The position numbers were made by a program, and so were the translations under genes. From Erythroxylum novogranatense (taxonomy: Eukaryota; Streptophyta; Magnoliopsida; Malpighiales; Erythroxylaceae), in NCBI GenBank assembly GCA_029891385.1, contig CM057225.1, positions 77,525,887 to 77,589,886 on the forward strand: a stretch of 64,000 bases of DNA, in the 5' to 3' direction. Positions 35,121 through 46,100 of this stretch are shown here, piece by piece (within the stretch, counting starts at the first letter, position 1; each line of letters starts with the position of its first letter). A model generated the notes under the pieces. The model ran no database searches, was not told the origin of the DNA, and worked only from the letters and a program-made list of their open reading frames with translations.

Positions 35121-35667
35121 TTCCTTTGTTAAAGGAATTGGCCAAACTTCGGGTTACTTTGAGGCAAGGTGAATTTAGGAGCTTATTGGCTAACTTTAGG
35201 GTAAGGCCAGTGTTAAATGAGAAGATTAAAGAATTGCAGGAACAGGATGAGCATTTGAGCAGGCTCAAAGAAGAGATTAAAAAGGTAAACCTTCGGAAAT
35301 TGAGATAAGAGAAAATGGACTGATGGTGGTAGGAAACAGATTGTGTGTCCCGGACTCATTAGAGTTGAAAGATGAGATATTGGATGAGGCGCACAACGCT
35401 CCCTATGCAATGCATCCGGGAAGTATGAGAATGTATAGAGATTTGAAAGAACACTTTTGGTGGAAAGGAATGAAGATGGATATTGCAGAGTATATTAGCA
35501 GATGCTTAGTGTGTCAGCAAGTCAAGGCTGAGCACCAGGCACCTTCAGGCAAGCTTAAGCCTTTGTCTATTCCGGAATGGAAGTGGGGAAAAGATCACGA
35601 TGGATTTCTTGATGGGGTTGCCCAGAATCCACAGGAAATACGATGCAATTTAGGTAATTGTAAATAG
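35121..35667 (+). pseudogene. Element C integrase N-terminal region with H2C2 finger
   Basis: It follows the RNase H linker. The frame from 35323 has H-N-A-P-Y-A-M-H ... C-L-V-C-Q-Q-V-K-A-E-H (H2C2 finger) and P-E-W-K-W, then shifts frame near 35597, losing the first catalytic Asp context. A stop and shift also lie near 35306. Confidence 0.9.
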
Positions 35668-36244
35668 GCTAACTAAGTCAGCACATTTCTTGCCAATTAA
35701 GCAGATAGATTCCTTGAATGCTTTGGCCAAGAAATACATAGATGAGGTAGTCAGGCTTCATGGGATTCCGAGTTCTATAGTTTCTGACAGAGATCCGAGG
35801 TTCACCTCCAGGTTTTAGGAAAGTTTACAGGAGGCTTTGGGAACTAAGTTACACCTTAGTATGGCTTTCCATCCACAAATTGATGGGCAATCAGAGAGAA
35901 CAATACGGACTCTGGAGGCAATGTTGAGAGCTTGTGTTATGGATTTTAAAGGTTCATGCGATGATCATTTGCCTTTAATTGAGTTTGCTTATAACAATTC
36001 CTATCACTCGGGAATTCAAATGGCACCTTATGAAGCTTTGTGTAGTAGGAGGTGCAAAACTCCTATTTGTTGGGATGAAGAAAGTAAAAGGAGACTTGTA
36101 GGGCCTGAGTTAGTGCAAGTTACAGTTGATAAGATCAAATTGGTGAAGCAGAGAATTAAGGCAGCTCAAGACAGAATGAAGAGGTATGAGGATGCACATA
36201 GAAGAGAGATGGAATTTGAAGTTGGAGACAAAGTGTTTCTTTGA
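35668..36244 (+). pseudogene. Element C integrase catalytic core
   Basis: S-D-R-D-P-R-F is readable near 35788-35808, followed by a TAG in place of Trp at about 35817-35819. The frame 35837-36244 continues through H-P-Q-I-D-G-Q-S-E-R with the catalytic Glu, E-F-A-Y-N-N and Y-E-A-L. It ends in TGA near 36242. The core is recognisable but broken. Confidence 0.9.
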
Positions 36245-36673
36245 ACTTCTCCATGGAAGGGAGTGTTGAGATTTGGTAAGAAGGGCAAGCTTAGTCTGAG
36301 GTATATAGGCTTGTATGAGATTACTGAGAAGATTGGGCCTTTGGTCTATAAGTTAGCCTTGCCACCAGAATTGTCTAAGATTCACAATGTCTTCCATGTA
36401 TCGATGTTGAGAAGGTATCGATTTGATCCGTCACATATAGTTCAACCTTCAGAGGTTCAGTTAAGGAAGGATTGGACTTATGAGGAGCAACCAATGGAAA
36501 TTTTGGACACCAAGGAAAAGGTCATCAGGAACAAGACAGTTCAGTTAGTTAAAGTTCTTTGGAGAAACCATTCGACAGAGGAGGCTACATGGGAGCCTTT
36601 GGAAGCAATGAAGGAAAAGTATCTGCAACTCTTTGTGGACTCAAGTAAGAATTTCGAGGACGAAATTCTTTAA
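36245..36673 (+). pseudogene. Element C integrase C-terminus with chromodomain
   Basis: The frame from 36263 has R-Y-I-G-L-Y-E-I (GPY/F module with Pro changed to Leu), F-H-V-S-M-L-R-R-Y, then the chromodomain V-K-V-L-W-R-N-H ... E-E-A-T-W-E-P. It finishes K-N-F-E-D-E-I-L at the stop beside the polypurine tract, as in the other elements. Confidence 0.92.
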
Positions 36674-36685
36674 GGGGGAGAGAAA
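36672..36685 (+). other. Polypurine tract of element C
   Basis: AAGGGGGAGAGAAA directly precedes the TGTTGGACCCC start of the 3' LTR. Confidence 0.85.
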
Positions 36686-39031
36686 TGTTGGACCCCAAAA
36701 TTTTATTACTTTATTTTATTAAGCATGATTTAATTTATTTTGAGGGCTACTTAGATTTATTATTTTGGAGTAATTAGTATGTCAATGTTAGGAGGAATTA
36801 TTGTTGGAATTGATGGAATTAAAGTATAAATGTAGTAAGAATGCATAAGGGGTAATTTTGGTATATCACTTAAACCTTTAAGTTGTAAGGCATAAGTGGA
36901 AGGGCATAAGGGTCTTTTGCAATCATTAAGAGGGTAAATTAGAAGAAGAAATGGTTGGCTTCTTAGGAAGAGGAGAGAAGTGCCGTGGGTGTGAGGAGAA
37001 GAGAAGAAGAGAAGAAAGCCAAGCTAGGGTTTTGGAGAATTTGAAGCTTCTCCAAGTAAGTATAAGCATTAATTGGATGAATGAACCTTATTTAGTGATA
37101 ATTAGGAGTGAAGAATAGGGTTGAATGTGTGTAGGGAGTTGTTAATGAATGGTGTACGAAAATGTTGTGATCTTCTAGGGTTTTTGATTATATTGTGTTT
37201 GTGACTGATTTTGGGTTGGATTGAGTTTAGAAATGAAGTAGGAATGATGGTTTAGGGTTAAGATGAATTATATTTGAAAGATGAGAGGAATACGGTAGAA
37301 AAAAGTGGGAAAAACAGGTTTTGGGCGAGGTTGGGCTGGCACGTCGCGACGTGTTTATCGCTAAGAAGCCATGACGTCGCCTTCCTCGCCGTGACGAGCT
37401 CCAACATGTTCGCCGCGGCGAAAACCTGTTTTTCCGCACATATATATTTTGGTATTTTGGACATAACTTTTGCTGTAGATGTGCAAATGAGGTGATTTCT
37501 GATTCGTTGTAAACTAGAGACATAGGGCTAAAGATCTTTTGAATCAGTCTCTAAAGATCTCAAATTTTGGATGGAAGTCGAGTATAGATTATAGTGTTAG
37601 CACTTTTGATTTTCAAAGCTTCATGAATTTCCTTGGAATGTTGTTTGAATGAGAACTTGGTTTGTTATAGGAAACCAAGAAGACCTAATCCAATCGCAAG
37701 AGGAAGGACAACATTGAACTTGGATTATCAAGCGATATTTGGTGGGTAATATATTTATAGTTATTGTGTATGGGCAAATTGTCTTGCTTGCTTGCATGTG
37801 TGTGTGACATTGCTTGTTTCGAATTATGGAAATTTTTGAAAATGCATTATGATTGTGATCATGTTTTGCTTTGAAAAATATCATGACATTTTGTATGAAT
37901 GAAAAGATGAAGAAGCATGATGAGTATGAAAAGTATGAATGTGTTTGAAATGTGTTAATCATTGATATTTGATTGTGTTTGGGCAAGAGAGGAATGTTTT
38001 GTTAGTCACGTGCACGTCGACGTATAGCCTTCTCCCAGCTGTCCGCTTGAGGCCACGAGCTCCTGAGAAATCAGACTCGTTTTGTTCACGGTATAAACTT
38101 CGGTTTATCCGTTTTGTTCCACGAAACTCTCGAGCCAATTATTGTGCATTTCATTATTGATTTGTTAGGCATGATGCATAATCAATTGTTATGTTGTAAT
38201 GAAGAAATTACATGACATATTTTCTGTGGTGACATTTTGGTAGCTATAAGATTGTGAGTAAATTGTTACGTATTGAATTGCTACATATTTATGTTTATAT
38301 ATGCTTGAGTGTGTGGCTCGTTGCCAATGTCTATAAATGTATAAGCCACTGAACTTCGCAGCTCACCCCATTACCTTCCACTCCTCAGGTGTAGAACGAG
38401 AAGATCGTTGATCCTTGCAAGGCATCGAAAACTCCAAGACAGTTAGAAGCTTTGTACTAAGTTAGTGATTTTGGTTAGCTTTTTCAAGCATATCAACATT
38501 GAGCACCCTTATGTATTTTGTACTAAGTTAGTGATTTTGGTTAGCTTTTTCAAGCATATCAACATTGAGCACCCTTATGTATTTTGTATTATGCTTTGTT
38601 ATGGATTGTGTTATGTTAGCAAAGTTTGATCAATCTCTTTGAAATTGTAATGACATGAATAATTGAAGTTCCTTTTGTGTATGAGTGTGTTTAACTTTTA
38701 GTTAAAAAGAATGTGCTTGTGTTAATATGGAATGTGCAAATGTTGGGAGTCGGGTTTCGAAAATTGGGAGCTCATCGCGGCGAGCCAGTCTTTCACCGCA
38801 GCGAGCCGGTCTTTCATTGCATGCAAGATCAAGATGAGAATTCGCCATGGCGAAGTCAAAGTTCAAAGCAATGCGCGAACCCTCTCTGCAGGCATCCATT
38901 GCGCGAACCCGCCATTTTTCTCCGTTGCTGATCCTTTAAATTTGAATATTTTCGACCCTCCCCTTGCGCGATCCTTACTCGATGATCCCGAGCGGTCACC
39001 TCGGGATAGGAAACGGGACCCGGGCCCAACA
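36686..39031 (+). repeat. 3' LTR of element C (2,346 bp)
   Basis: It runs from TGTTGGACCCC to GGGCCCAACA, followed by the TSD ATAAT (39032-39036). It is uninterrupted and defines the parts of the split 5' LTR. It contains a perfect 14-bp palindrome TTCGCCGCGGCGAA at 37409-37422 and a 66-bp tandem duplication at 38455-38586 that the 5' LTR lacks. Confidence 0.95.
38455..38586 (+). repeat. 66-bp tandem duplication in the 3' LTR of C
   Basis: Bases 38455-38520 and 38521-38586 look identical (both begin TACTAAGTTAGTG and end TGTATTTTG). The 5' LTR has one copy near 31227. Confidence 0.93.
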
Positions 39032-39729
39032 ATAATTATTTTATAGAAAGAGAATGTATAATCGCTATTTTTCGAGTATGTGTTAGATAAAACTTTAGAT
39101 ATATGCAATAATCTATTTAATTACATGTTTTAAATAATTTATTTGAAAAAAGAATGAGTAGATAGATTTGATTCAACTTGTTGATAATAGATTAAATATC
39201 TCAATATTTTCTATATTGAAAATTGAAAATATTTATATATAAACATCTTCCATCCCCAAATTTAAATTGAGAAATAATTATAAATAGCCCTCATTCCAAT
39301 AGCAAAATTAGAAATATTTTATAAAAATATTCTCCCTTTTTTATTAGTATTTCTTACATTGAAATTGAGAATAATTGCAAACACCTCATCTTAACGCTAG
39401 AATTGAAAATAGTTACAATTGCCTTACATAACCCACTACCGGTCTCCTATCATAATAAGAGAGAAATTACTCCATCCTCCCAAAGCTGTCAGGCCCCCTA
39501 TTGTTTCCTTACCCTACGTTTGGTTAGTATCCTCATAAATGAGAGTAGTGGACAAGGACGTAAAAGTTCTATCCTTCGTTTTGTTTGTTTGTTGTCTTTA
39601 CTCATTTTTGTTCCGTCTTAAGGATAAAAATTTTTATTCCTCCTAAAACTGAGTTACAGAAATTCTTGTCCGACGGACAAGACAATGAAAAGTCTAAAAT
39701 AGCCTCCTTCAACGGCGTAAATGAAACCA
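39032..39729. other. AT-rich DNA between element C and the KH pseudogene
   Basis: It starts with the right TSD of C. About 700 bp with no gene seen. It was joined to 10156-10505 before C inserted. It may hold the former promoter of the KH gene copy. Confidence 0.6.
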
Positions 39730-40360
39730 TGGCTAGAACCAAGCCCCGGTACAACAACCATCACTACATGCCCAATAACACCCATCATCACCGTGGACCG
39801 GTTGCCGGAAACAGCAACCGACCTTCAAAACCTCAGCAGGACTGGTCCCTGATGCTGACTACAAGCTATCGCATTCAGTGTCACTATATCAAAGCTGGTG
39901 GAGTCATTGGCAAGTCTGGGAGTATCATCAAGTACATAAGATAGCATACTGGCACCTGGATTAACGTCCACGAGTTGATCCCTGGCGACGAGGAGCGAAT
40001 CATCGAGATATCCAACACGCGGCGGCGTGACCCTGAAGGAAGAATGCCTAATTTCTCTCCAACGCAGGAGGCGTCGTTTTTAATACATGATAGGATTCTT
40101 GAAAGTGTGTTTAGATTTCGATGAACGGTGGAGGTGGTTATGGGAACGAGGAGGAGGAATTTGGTGGTGGTAGAGGTGGCAACAGAGTGGCTACGAGGTT
40201 GGTGGTGTCAAGGATGCATGTGGGTTGTTTGTTGGGGAAAGGAGGAAAGATTATTGAACAAATGAGGATTGAAACAAAAACCCATATAAGGATTTTGCCT
40301 AGAGATCATACCTTGCCTCGTTGTGTTTCCGCGTCTGAGGAGATTGTTCAGTTTTACATT
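39730..40360 (+). pseudogene. KH-domain RNA-binding protein, broken copy
   Basis: Starts M-A-R-T-K-P-R-Y with an Asn/His-rich leader. KH domain 1 follows with its GxxG loop G-K-S-G (near 39911) and I-N-V-H-E-L. TAG at 39942-39944 breaks I-R-x-H-T-G, where a Gln is expected. After a linker R-R-R-D-P-E-G-R the frame shifts near 40105. The frame from 40121 has a Gly/Glu-rich linker and a second KH domain with G-K-G-G and I-L-P-R-D-H-T-L-P. Similarity then ends at S-E-E-I-V-Q near 40349. The arrangement recalls plant multi-KH proteins of the RCF3/HEN4 group, which bind pre-mRNA. Only two KH domains remain. The exact subfamily is uncertain. Confidence 0.75.
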
Positions 40361-41744
40361 AAGCTCTTACTAATTCTCCTCTTTGTAAAACAATGCTGTA
40401 ACTCTTTTTTGTGGGACATTATGTTAGCTGAAACTGGAGATGTTATGGACGAGAGTTACTTTAATTGTCTGCTTAATTATATAAAGATATATGAATCCGC
40501 CTCCTTTTTAAATGCCACCAATATTTGGCAGTTAAACCTAGAACATTTGGGATACTAATAAGTTCAGAGACATCGGGTTTACAGTAGTTTTAAAAAGATC
40601 AACAGGCCCGTGGATAATTTTAGGATTGATCCATGCAAAATTACCAAGGGTTCTAAATGAGTGGAAGATGCATGAAAGCAATTTTCTTTTTGTCATGAAA
40701 ATAGAATGATTGTCAGCTGCTGCTCTTTCTTCCCTTTGTTGTTCTTCTACCGCTTCTTCTTGCTGCTCCTCCTCCTCTTTCTTGTTCTTTTTCTTCCTAT
40801 TCTTGATTCATTTTTCCTTTTCCTTGTGTATGCTTTTAATTATTGCGATCTTGCTATTTCTATTAAGAATTACATAATTTGTGTTAATTTTCTAAGAATC
40901 TATAATAATAATTTGTGCTAATTATTATTATGATAATTATTATTATTATTATTATAATCATCATAATAATAATAAGATAATAATTTTATTAGAGTTACTA
41001 ATACACTTCAAATAAATATTGATATAATTATAAAATAATTAATGAATTACATCTTTTCAATATATTATATTGTAAGGACATTTTTGTCATTAATACTATT
41101 TTTTGTTCTGTCAACTGTAAACTAAACACATTTCTATTCTAGGATTTTATAATTTTCTCTGTTTCTATCTATCAGAACTAAACATATTTCGTCCCGAGGA
41201 TGTGACAATTTTTTCGCTCGTCTAATCGCAACCAAACATCTCAATCGCTTTAATTTTTGTTTTATTCCGTCTTCAGATTTTTATCTCGTTATATTTTTAC
41301 ATGTTGAAGACGCTAATCAAATTAATATACAAGTATACATAACCAAATTAGACCATTAGATGCCGCAGCCTACTCTCCTAAATGGTTAGCAACACGACTT
41401 TCCATTATTATCCGTTCAACTACTTTTAAGAGTCGCCTATACCTTTCGATCTTTTAGTGGGACCATAAATTGTCTATACACTTTCGTTTGAATTATGGCA
41501 ATGAGATGTTTAGCCTCTTCTCCTATAAAGCTAAAAAGGGTTTAATGGTGTTACCTAACCTTTTATTCACGGATTAATCCAATGAGATTTGGATACAACT
41601 CTCCAAAATTATATGTTAGTGTCGACGACGCCATTAAAGAACTAAACAACTTGCTAGCAAGGCTATTGTTCTAGATTATACCGATTGAGTTGTGAAAGCA
41701 GGTATGGTTACTTCTTGAGCTGCATGGTGCTACTAGCTTTAGGC
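40361..41744. other. Intergenic region with AT-rich microsatellite
   Basis: No gene recognised. 40921-40985 is an ATT/ATA-rich run with self-complementary arms (ATTATTATTATGATAAT against ATCATCATAATAATAAT). The frame at 40706-40921 is a pyrimidine-rich low-complexity stretch. The rest is unremarkable AT-rich DNA. Confidence 0.6.
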
Positions 41745-42240
41745 ATATTGGTTGGGCTAAATCGAGTGAGAAATAGATCATATTGAACACGAATGGGGTG
41801 AAGTAAATGTTAAGTCGGACTGCTTCTGTCAATAGTTTCCTTTTCGGTAGTTTTGGTGTTTGGTTAGGAGGGTTCGTTTATCATATTGGCTTTTGCTCGC
41901 CTCTGGATGTTGAGTTATGAGGTGTTTATTCGAGGTTGAATCTGGCTTGGGATTTAAGTTATCGCAGGTTGAGCTAGAAGTTGATTCCTTAGTAGATATT
42001 AACATTCTTTCCTCTTCTATATTACTTACTTGGTGAAGACTATTCATGTTTTTTAGCTAAATTCTAGGCAATTCATATTCGTCATGTGTTTCGTGAAGAA
42101 AATTGTTGCGCTGATTGGTTGGCTTCTACTGCGGAGTCTTTTAGCTTTAGATTTAATAGTTTGCAGTCTCCTCTCTTGGGATATCTTGCTATCCTCTTTG
42201 AGGATATGTGCGGGATTTTAACTCTAAAGTTAACTTATTA
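41745..42240 (+). pseudogene. LINE RNase H-like domain relic
   Basis: Reading across frames on the plus strand gives N-T-N-G-V-K followed by a Gly-rich turn, then E-V-D-S-L near 41970. Near 42085-42160, R-H-V-F-R-E-E-N-C-C-A-D-W-L-A follows, the typical C-terminal RNase H (RVT_3) domain of plant non-LTR retrotransposons. It is too frameshifted to encode protein. It lies next to no other LINE part, so it is an isolated 3' remnant. Confidence 0.65.
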
Positions 42241-43074
42241 GGCTTTGTTTTTATTCTTTTATATATATAAAAAGAACTAAACAACTTACTTATTAAGATT
42301 TTAATAAACCGATACAGAAACCCAATATAAATATTTTTAGCTTTTATAAAATTTGAAAATTAGAAAAAACTAAAACTAAAATTAAAAAATAAAATTCAAA
42401 TAAACATATTTTTATTAAAAACAAAAAGTAAAATATATAAAATCAAACGCCTTAAAATTTAGCCATTTACGTTTAATTGATACAAAACTTGCGTTTGCCT
42501 TTGCCTAAATGAGTGCTCCTACAGCTACTAACACTAGGGCAGTTGAGTAAAGTAAAAGTAAAGCAATAACATGCGAGCTGTGACGCGTGCAAGATATCAC
42601 ATAAATTGCTTCTACTTTCCGCAAGAACAAATTAGATACTTTATTATGCACGAAAATTTCAAGTAAAAGTAAAAATAAAATAAATTATTAATAATTCCAC
42701 TATAAAAAAGGTTTTAGGCATGTAGAAAAAAGGAAGAGTTTCGTAGGGACAAATATCTTGTAGTGTGTTCGCATCAGAGACGGAACAATAATAATTTGGA
42801 GCTTGCTCTCCACAATTGACTGACATAATCTCATTAAACACATGCAGCCCGCAACAGATTTTATTGGCACGTCATCTTCTAGACCACTTTGATCGAAACT
42901 TGTAACTTTGTGATCATGACACGTATAAAGTTTCCCACAATATCCTTCGCATGCCCCCATACTGGTTAACTATAAGCTTATCTAGTTTCTTTCTAATTTC
43001 TGGTCAACATTTATTTGTTGATTGTTCATGAATCAAAATTCAAAAAGTCAACATCCAACAATGCCAGTCCCCGC
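42241..43074. other. Intergenic and upstream region of the hydrolase gene
   Basis: AT-rich. It holds a cysteine-containing minus-strand open frame at 42700-42960 (86 residues, M-G-A-C-E-G-Y-C-G-K-L-Y-T-C-H) that I do not recognise. An overlapping frame at 42659-42841 also has several Cys. No other feature is seen. Confidence 0.45.
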
Positions 43075-43080
43075 TATAAA
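43075..43080 (+). promoter_or_regulatory. Candidate TATA box of the hydrolase gene
   Basis: TATAAA at 43075-43080 lies 35 bp before the ATG at 43115. If used, transcription would start about 43105 and leave a very short 5' UTR. The placement is plausible but not proven. Confidence 0.4.
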
Positions 43081-43114
43081 CAGGTAACCCAAAACACAAG
43101 CGAACCAACGAGCA

Positions 43115-46100
43115 ATGGCGATTCTCAATCTCAAACTTGGTATCGTTCCTACAGAGTTTAGCCGCTCCCGCCGCGGTCTGTTGCCGGTGCGTTCGCCTCG
43201 GGCAGGTTTGGTAACAAAAAGAATTAATGCAGCAGATGACGAAACGACGAAGAGTGAGAAGAAAAAGCCTGAAATTTGCACGGCCGACGAGCTTCACTAC
43301 GCGGACGTAGCCAATTCTGAGTGGAAAATTGCCCTCTGGCGTTACCTGCCTTCTCCTAAGGTATTGGGCGGGGTGACGGTTACATTCTGATCGCATATAC
43401 GACGTAGCTCATAACAATAGGTGTAGTAGCAGCAGTGTCGAGTTTTTTTTTTTTTCTTTTAACATTAATGCTAAAAGTAAATATTTGAAGTTTTTAAAGA
43501 AATAGAAATAACTGGGTTCGACGCACTGTCTCCTTTAATGTCAATTCTTGTCCACGTTATTACTTGCAGTTATTCTTTTTTTTAATCAATTCTCTAATTG
43601 ATATTTTTTTTTTTGTAAATATAGTTTGCTAATTTTATGTATAGAGCTGTGTTGTGTGTTATTGACACCTGACAGGCACGTCCAAGGAAGCATCCATTGT
43701 TACTGCTGCCGGGAGTCGCTACCAATGCAATTGGATTTGATTTGTCCCCTCAGGTAACATTCTCCTTTTTCTATTATATTTATATATCTCGGGTCGGCTT
43801 CGGATGCTGAGAACTCAAAACTTTCACACCAATATTTAGGAACACTCTGACCACGCAAGTATTATTCAAGCTTAACGTCTCAAAATTATTATTCAATAAA
43901 TGAATAACAAAACTCTTTAAGGTGGTGGGTGCTTCGTGGAGTTGGGGTGGCGTCTGAGGTGGTAAAGGGGGGAGTATGTTGGTGGCCGCCATAGCCAAGA
44001 CAAGAGATAGATGCACAAAGGTGAATCCCAAGAGTGGAGAAGCTGGAATTTTCGAAATTAGCTAGGATAGGATGTCAACGCTAGCAGCAGTGCTGCAGTG
44101 GGCCCATACTCAACAAAGCAAAATACATCCACAACGCAACCTGACGGGAGATTAAGCTTCCTAGTCGGATGATTTTCTTAGATTTTTTCATTTCCAATTG
44201 AAACTTTACGAGCAAAAAACGCAACTTTTGCCTAGACTTTTAAACGATACAAGTCTTTTTTGTGGAATCGTCTGTGATTGTGATTGAACTCTTCCATCTC
44301 TGATAAGACTGACTATTATGCAATACAGTCGTCATTTGCGCGTTTCATGTCAACCCAAGGATTTGATACTTGGATTCTTGAACTTAGAGGAATTGGATTG
44401 AGTGCACATGTGATGGAATCTAAATCTGGCAAATTGCATTCCAAGCTATTGGAATCTGTAATAAATTTTCCCGAAAGACTCTCAGGCTTCCTGGACGGAG
44501 GTTAGTACAAATAGCTGTGATATTGGACACTGTGAAATTTATGTTGGTTTAATGGCGTTAACTAAACATGTATGCTTGCAGGACAAAACTCTTTTATCAC
44601 AGGCCTAAGTAGGGATTTCAGCCAAAAGCTTCTGAATTTTATTGAAGAAAGTCAACAATATAGCAGGCCGTCATTTTTTCATTTCCACGAGCGTGCGCCA
44701 GTGGACGACTTTCTTGAACAATTTGAACAAATGAGAAAGTATAATTGGGACTTTGATCACTATTTGGAAGAGGATTTGCCAGCAGCGGTGAGGTGTCATT
44801 TCTGTTGGTGTAAATATATTATGTTTCTCGCCTGATAATTACTAGTCCATTCTCATTCATCTACACTGGAGTGTTCTCTGTTCTCTACTAATTAGTCCTT
44901 AAGTACTTCGCTTACTCTCCTTTCTTGGATCTTCCTTCTCTCGTTGTCTTGTCTTAGATGGAGTACGTAAGGACTCAATGCAAGCCCAAAGATGGAAAGC
45001 TGCTTGCCATTGGGCACTCCATGGGTGGCATTCTTCTATATTCATTGCTCTCACTATGCTGTAAGACAGTCTTCAGTTTACGCTTCTTAAATGTGTTACC
45101 GTTGAAAACCATGTAGTAATAATCCTTATGGAGTTTCTTATTAGTAGCAAGTGAATGATGTGCTATGGCATGATGTTTATTACCTGTTTTGGTTACCTTT
45201 ATTATTGATCATCTCATCTGTCTTTGGCTTCCTTTAATTTCTTACTTCGGATCATGATTTATGTGGGGAAAGTTGAGGTTTAATATGGCATTACTACCCA
45301 AGAATCAACCAAGTTATGGCTTTATATTTGATTAAAAGCCTTTTCAGCCTTTAGAGGTCGTCAAGTGTATTATGTTAGTTGGGTCTTTCATTCCCTTGAC
45401 ATTAAGTTCATATAGATAATTTATGAAGAAGCCTTCTATTGAATTGTCAAATTTGCAAAGTTTCTTCATAATTAAATTCAAAAGAACTCTGGATTATCTG
45501 AATTAGGATTTCAACTTGTTTGGGTCATGCAGTCAAAGGCTAAATTCAACTGATAGCCTTTTCCTATTTGACTTGCCCGCTCATCGGCTGTTGTTTATTG
45601 TACCTGATGTATAACGGAGACTTGAATGTCCTGTATAGCAGGATATACAAAGGAACACTTGATTACTAAAAATTTCAATTCCTCCAATACTACGTCTAAG
45701 CACAGACGGTGCATTTTGTTGTTGTAGAAGTAAACTCCAGCAATTTAAACTAAAAAGGCACCAATTATTACTGGAAGTTAAGGAATGTCAAATCCCATTG
45801 TATTTAACTAACATGTTTAAGGTCAAAAGATCTAGTCCAGTTCCTACTTTAAAGGCTATTAATTTACTTCAATCCTTTGGCGTCTGAATTAATCTGCATT
45901 GTTCGCTATTCATTTCTTATTATTACTAGTTGTCTACTAAAGTTTGATGTTTAATGTTTAATGTTTAATGTCTGCAACATTTACAAGTGACCTGTGTTTA
46001 TTTCATGAAAGAAGTATGATGCAGATATTTCGTGTTATGTTTTTGTTCGAAAGATATATTTCATGTTTTGTTCTCTCCAATGATAATATAAATACTGTTT

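Larger units (their letters stand above)
10506..39031 (+). mobile_element. Chromovirus element C, host of a nested insertion
   Basis: Outer element of a three-level nest. The 5' LTR is split (10506-11846 and 30773-31757) by element D. The internal region is 31758-36685 and the 3' LTR is 36686-39031. Perfect TSD ATAAT flanks it. PBS, polypurine tract, CCHC knuckle, protease, RT, RNase H, integrase and chromodomain are all recognisable on the plus strand. Without D the element is about 9.6 kb. Many nonsense codons show it is inactive. Confidence 0.94.

Noticed and set aside
40706..40921. Hydrophobic 71-residue frame after the KH pseudogene
   Set aside because: It is made of TTC/CTT/TTG runs in a T-rich stretch that leads into the ATT microsatellite.
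43780..44031. Minus-strand frame starting with a hydrophobic signal-like segment
   Set aside because: It sits in intron 2 of the hydrolase gene on the other strand. No family is recognised and the Pro-rich middle is low-complexity.
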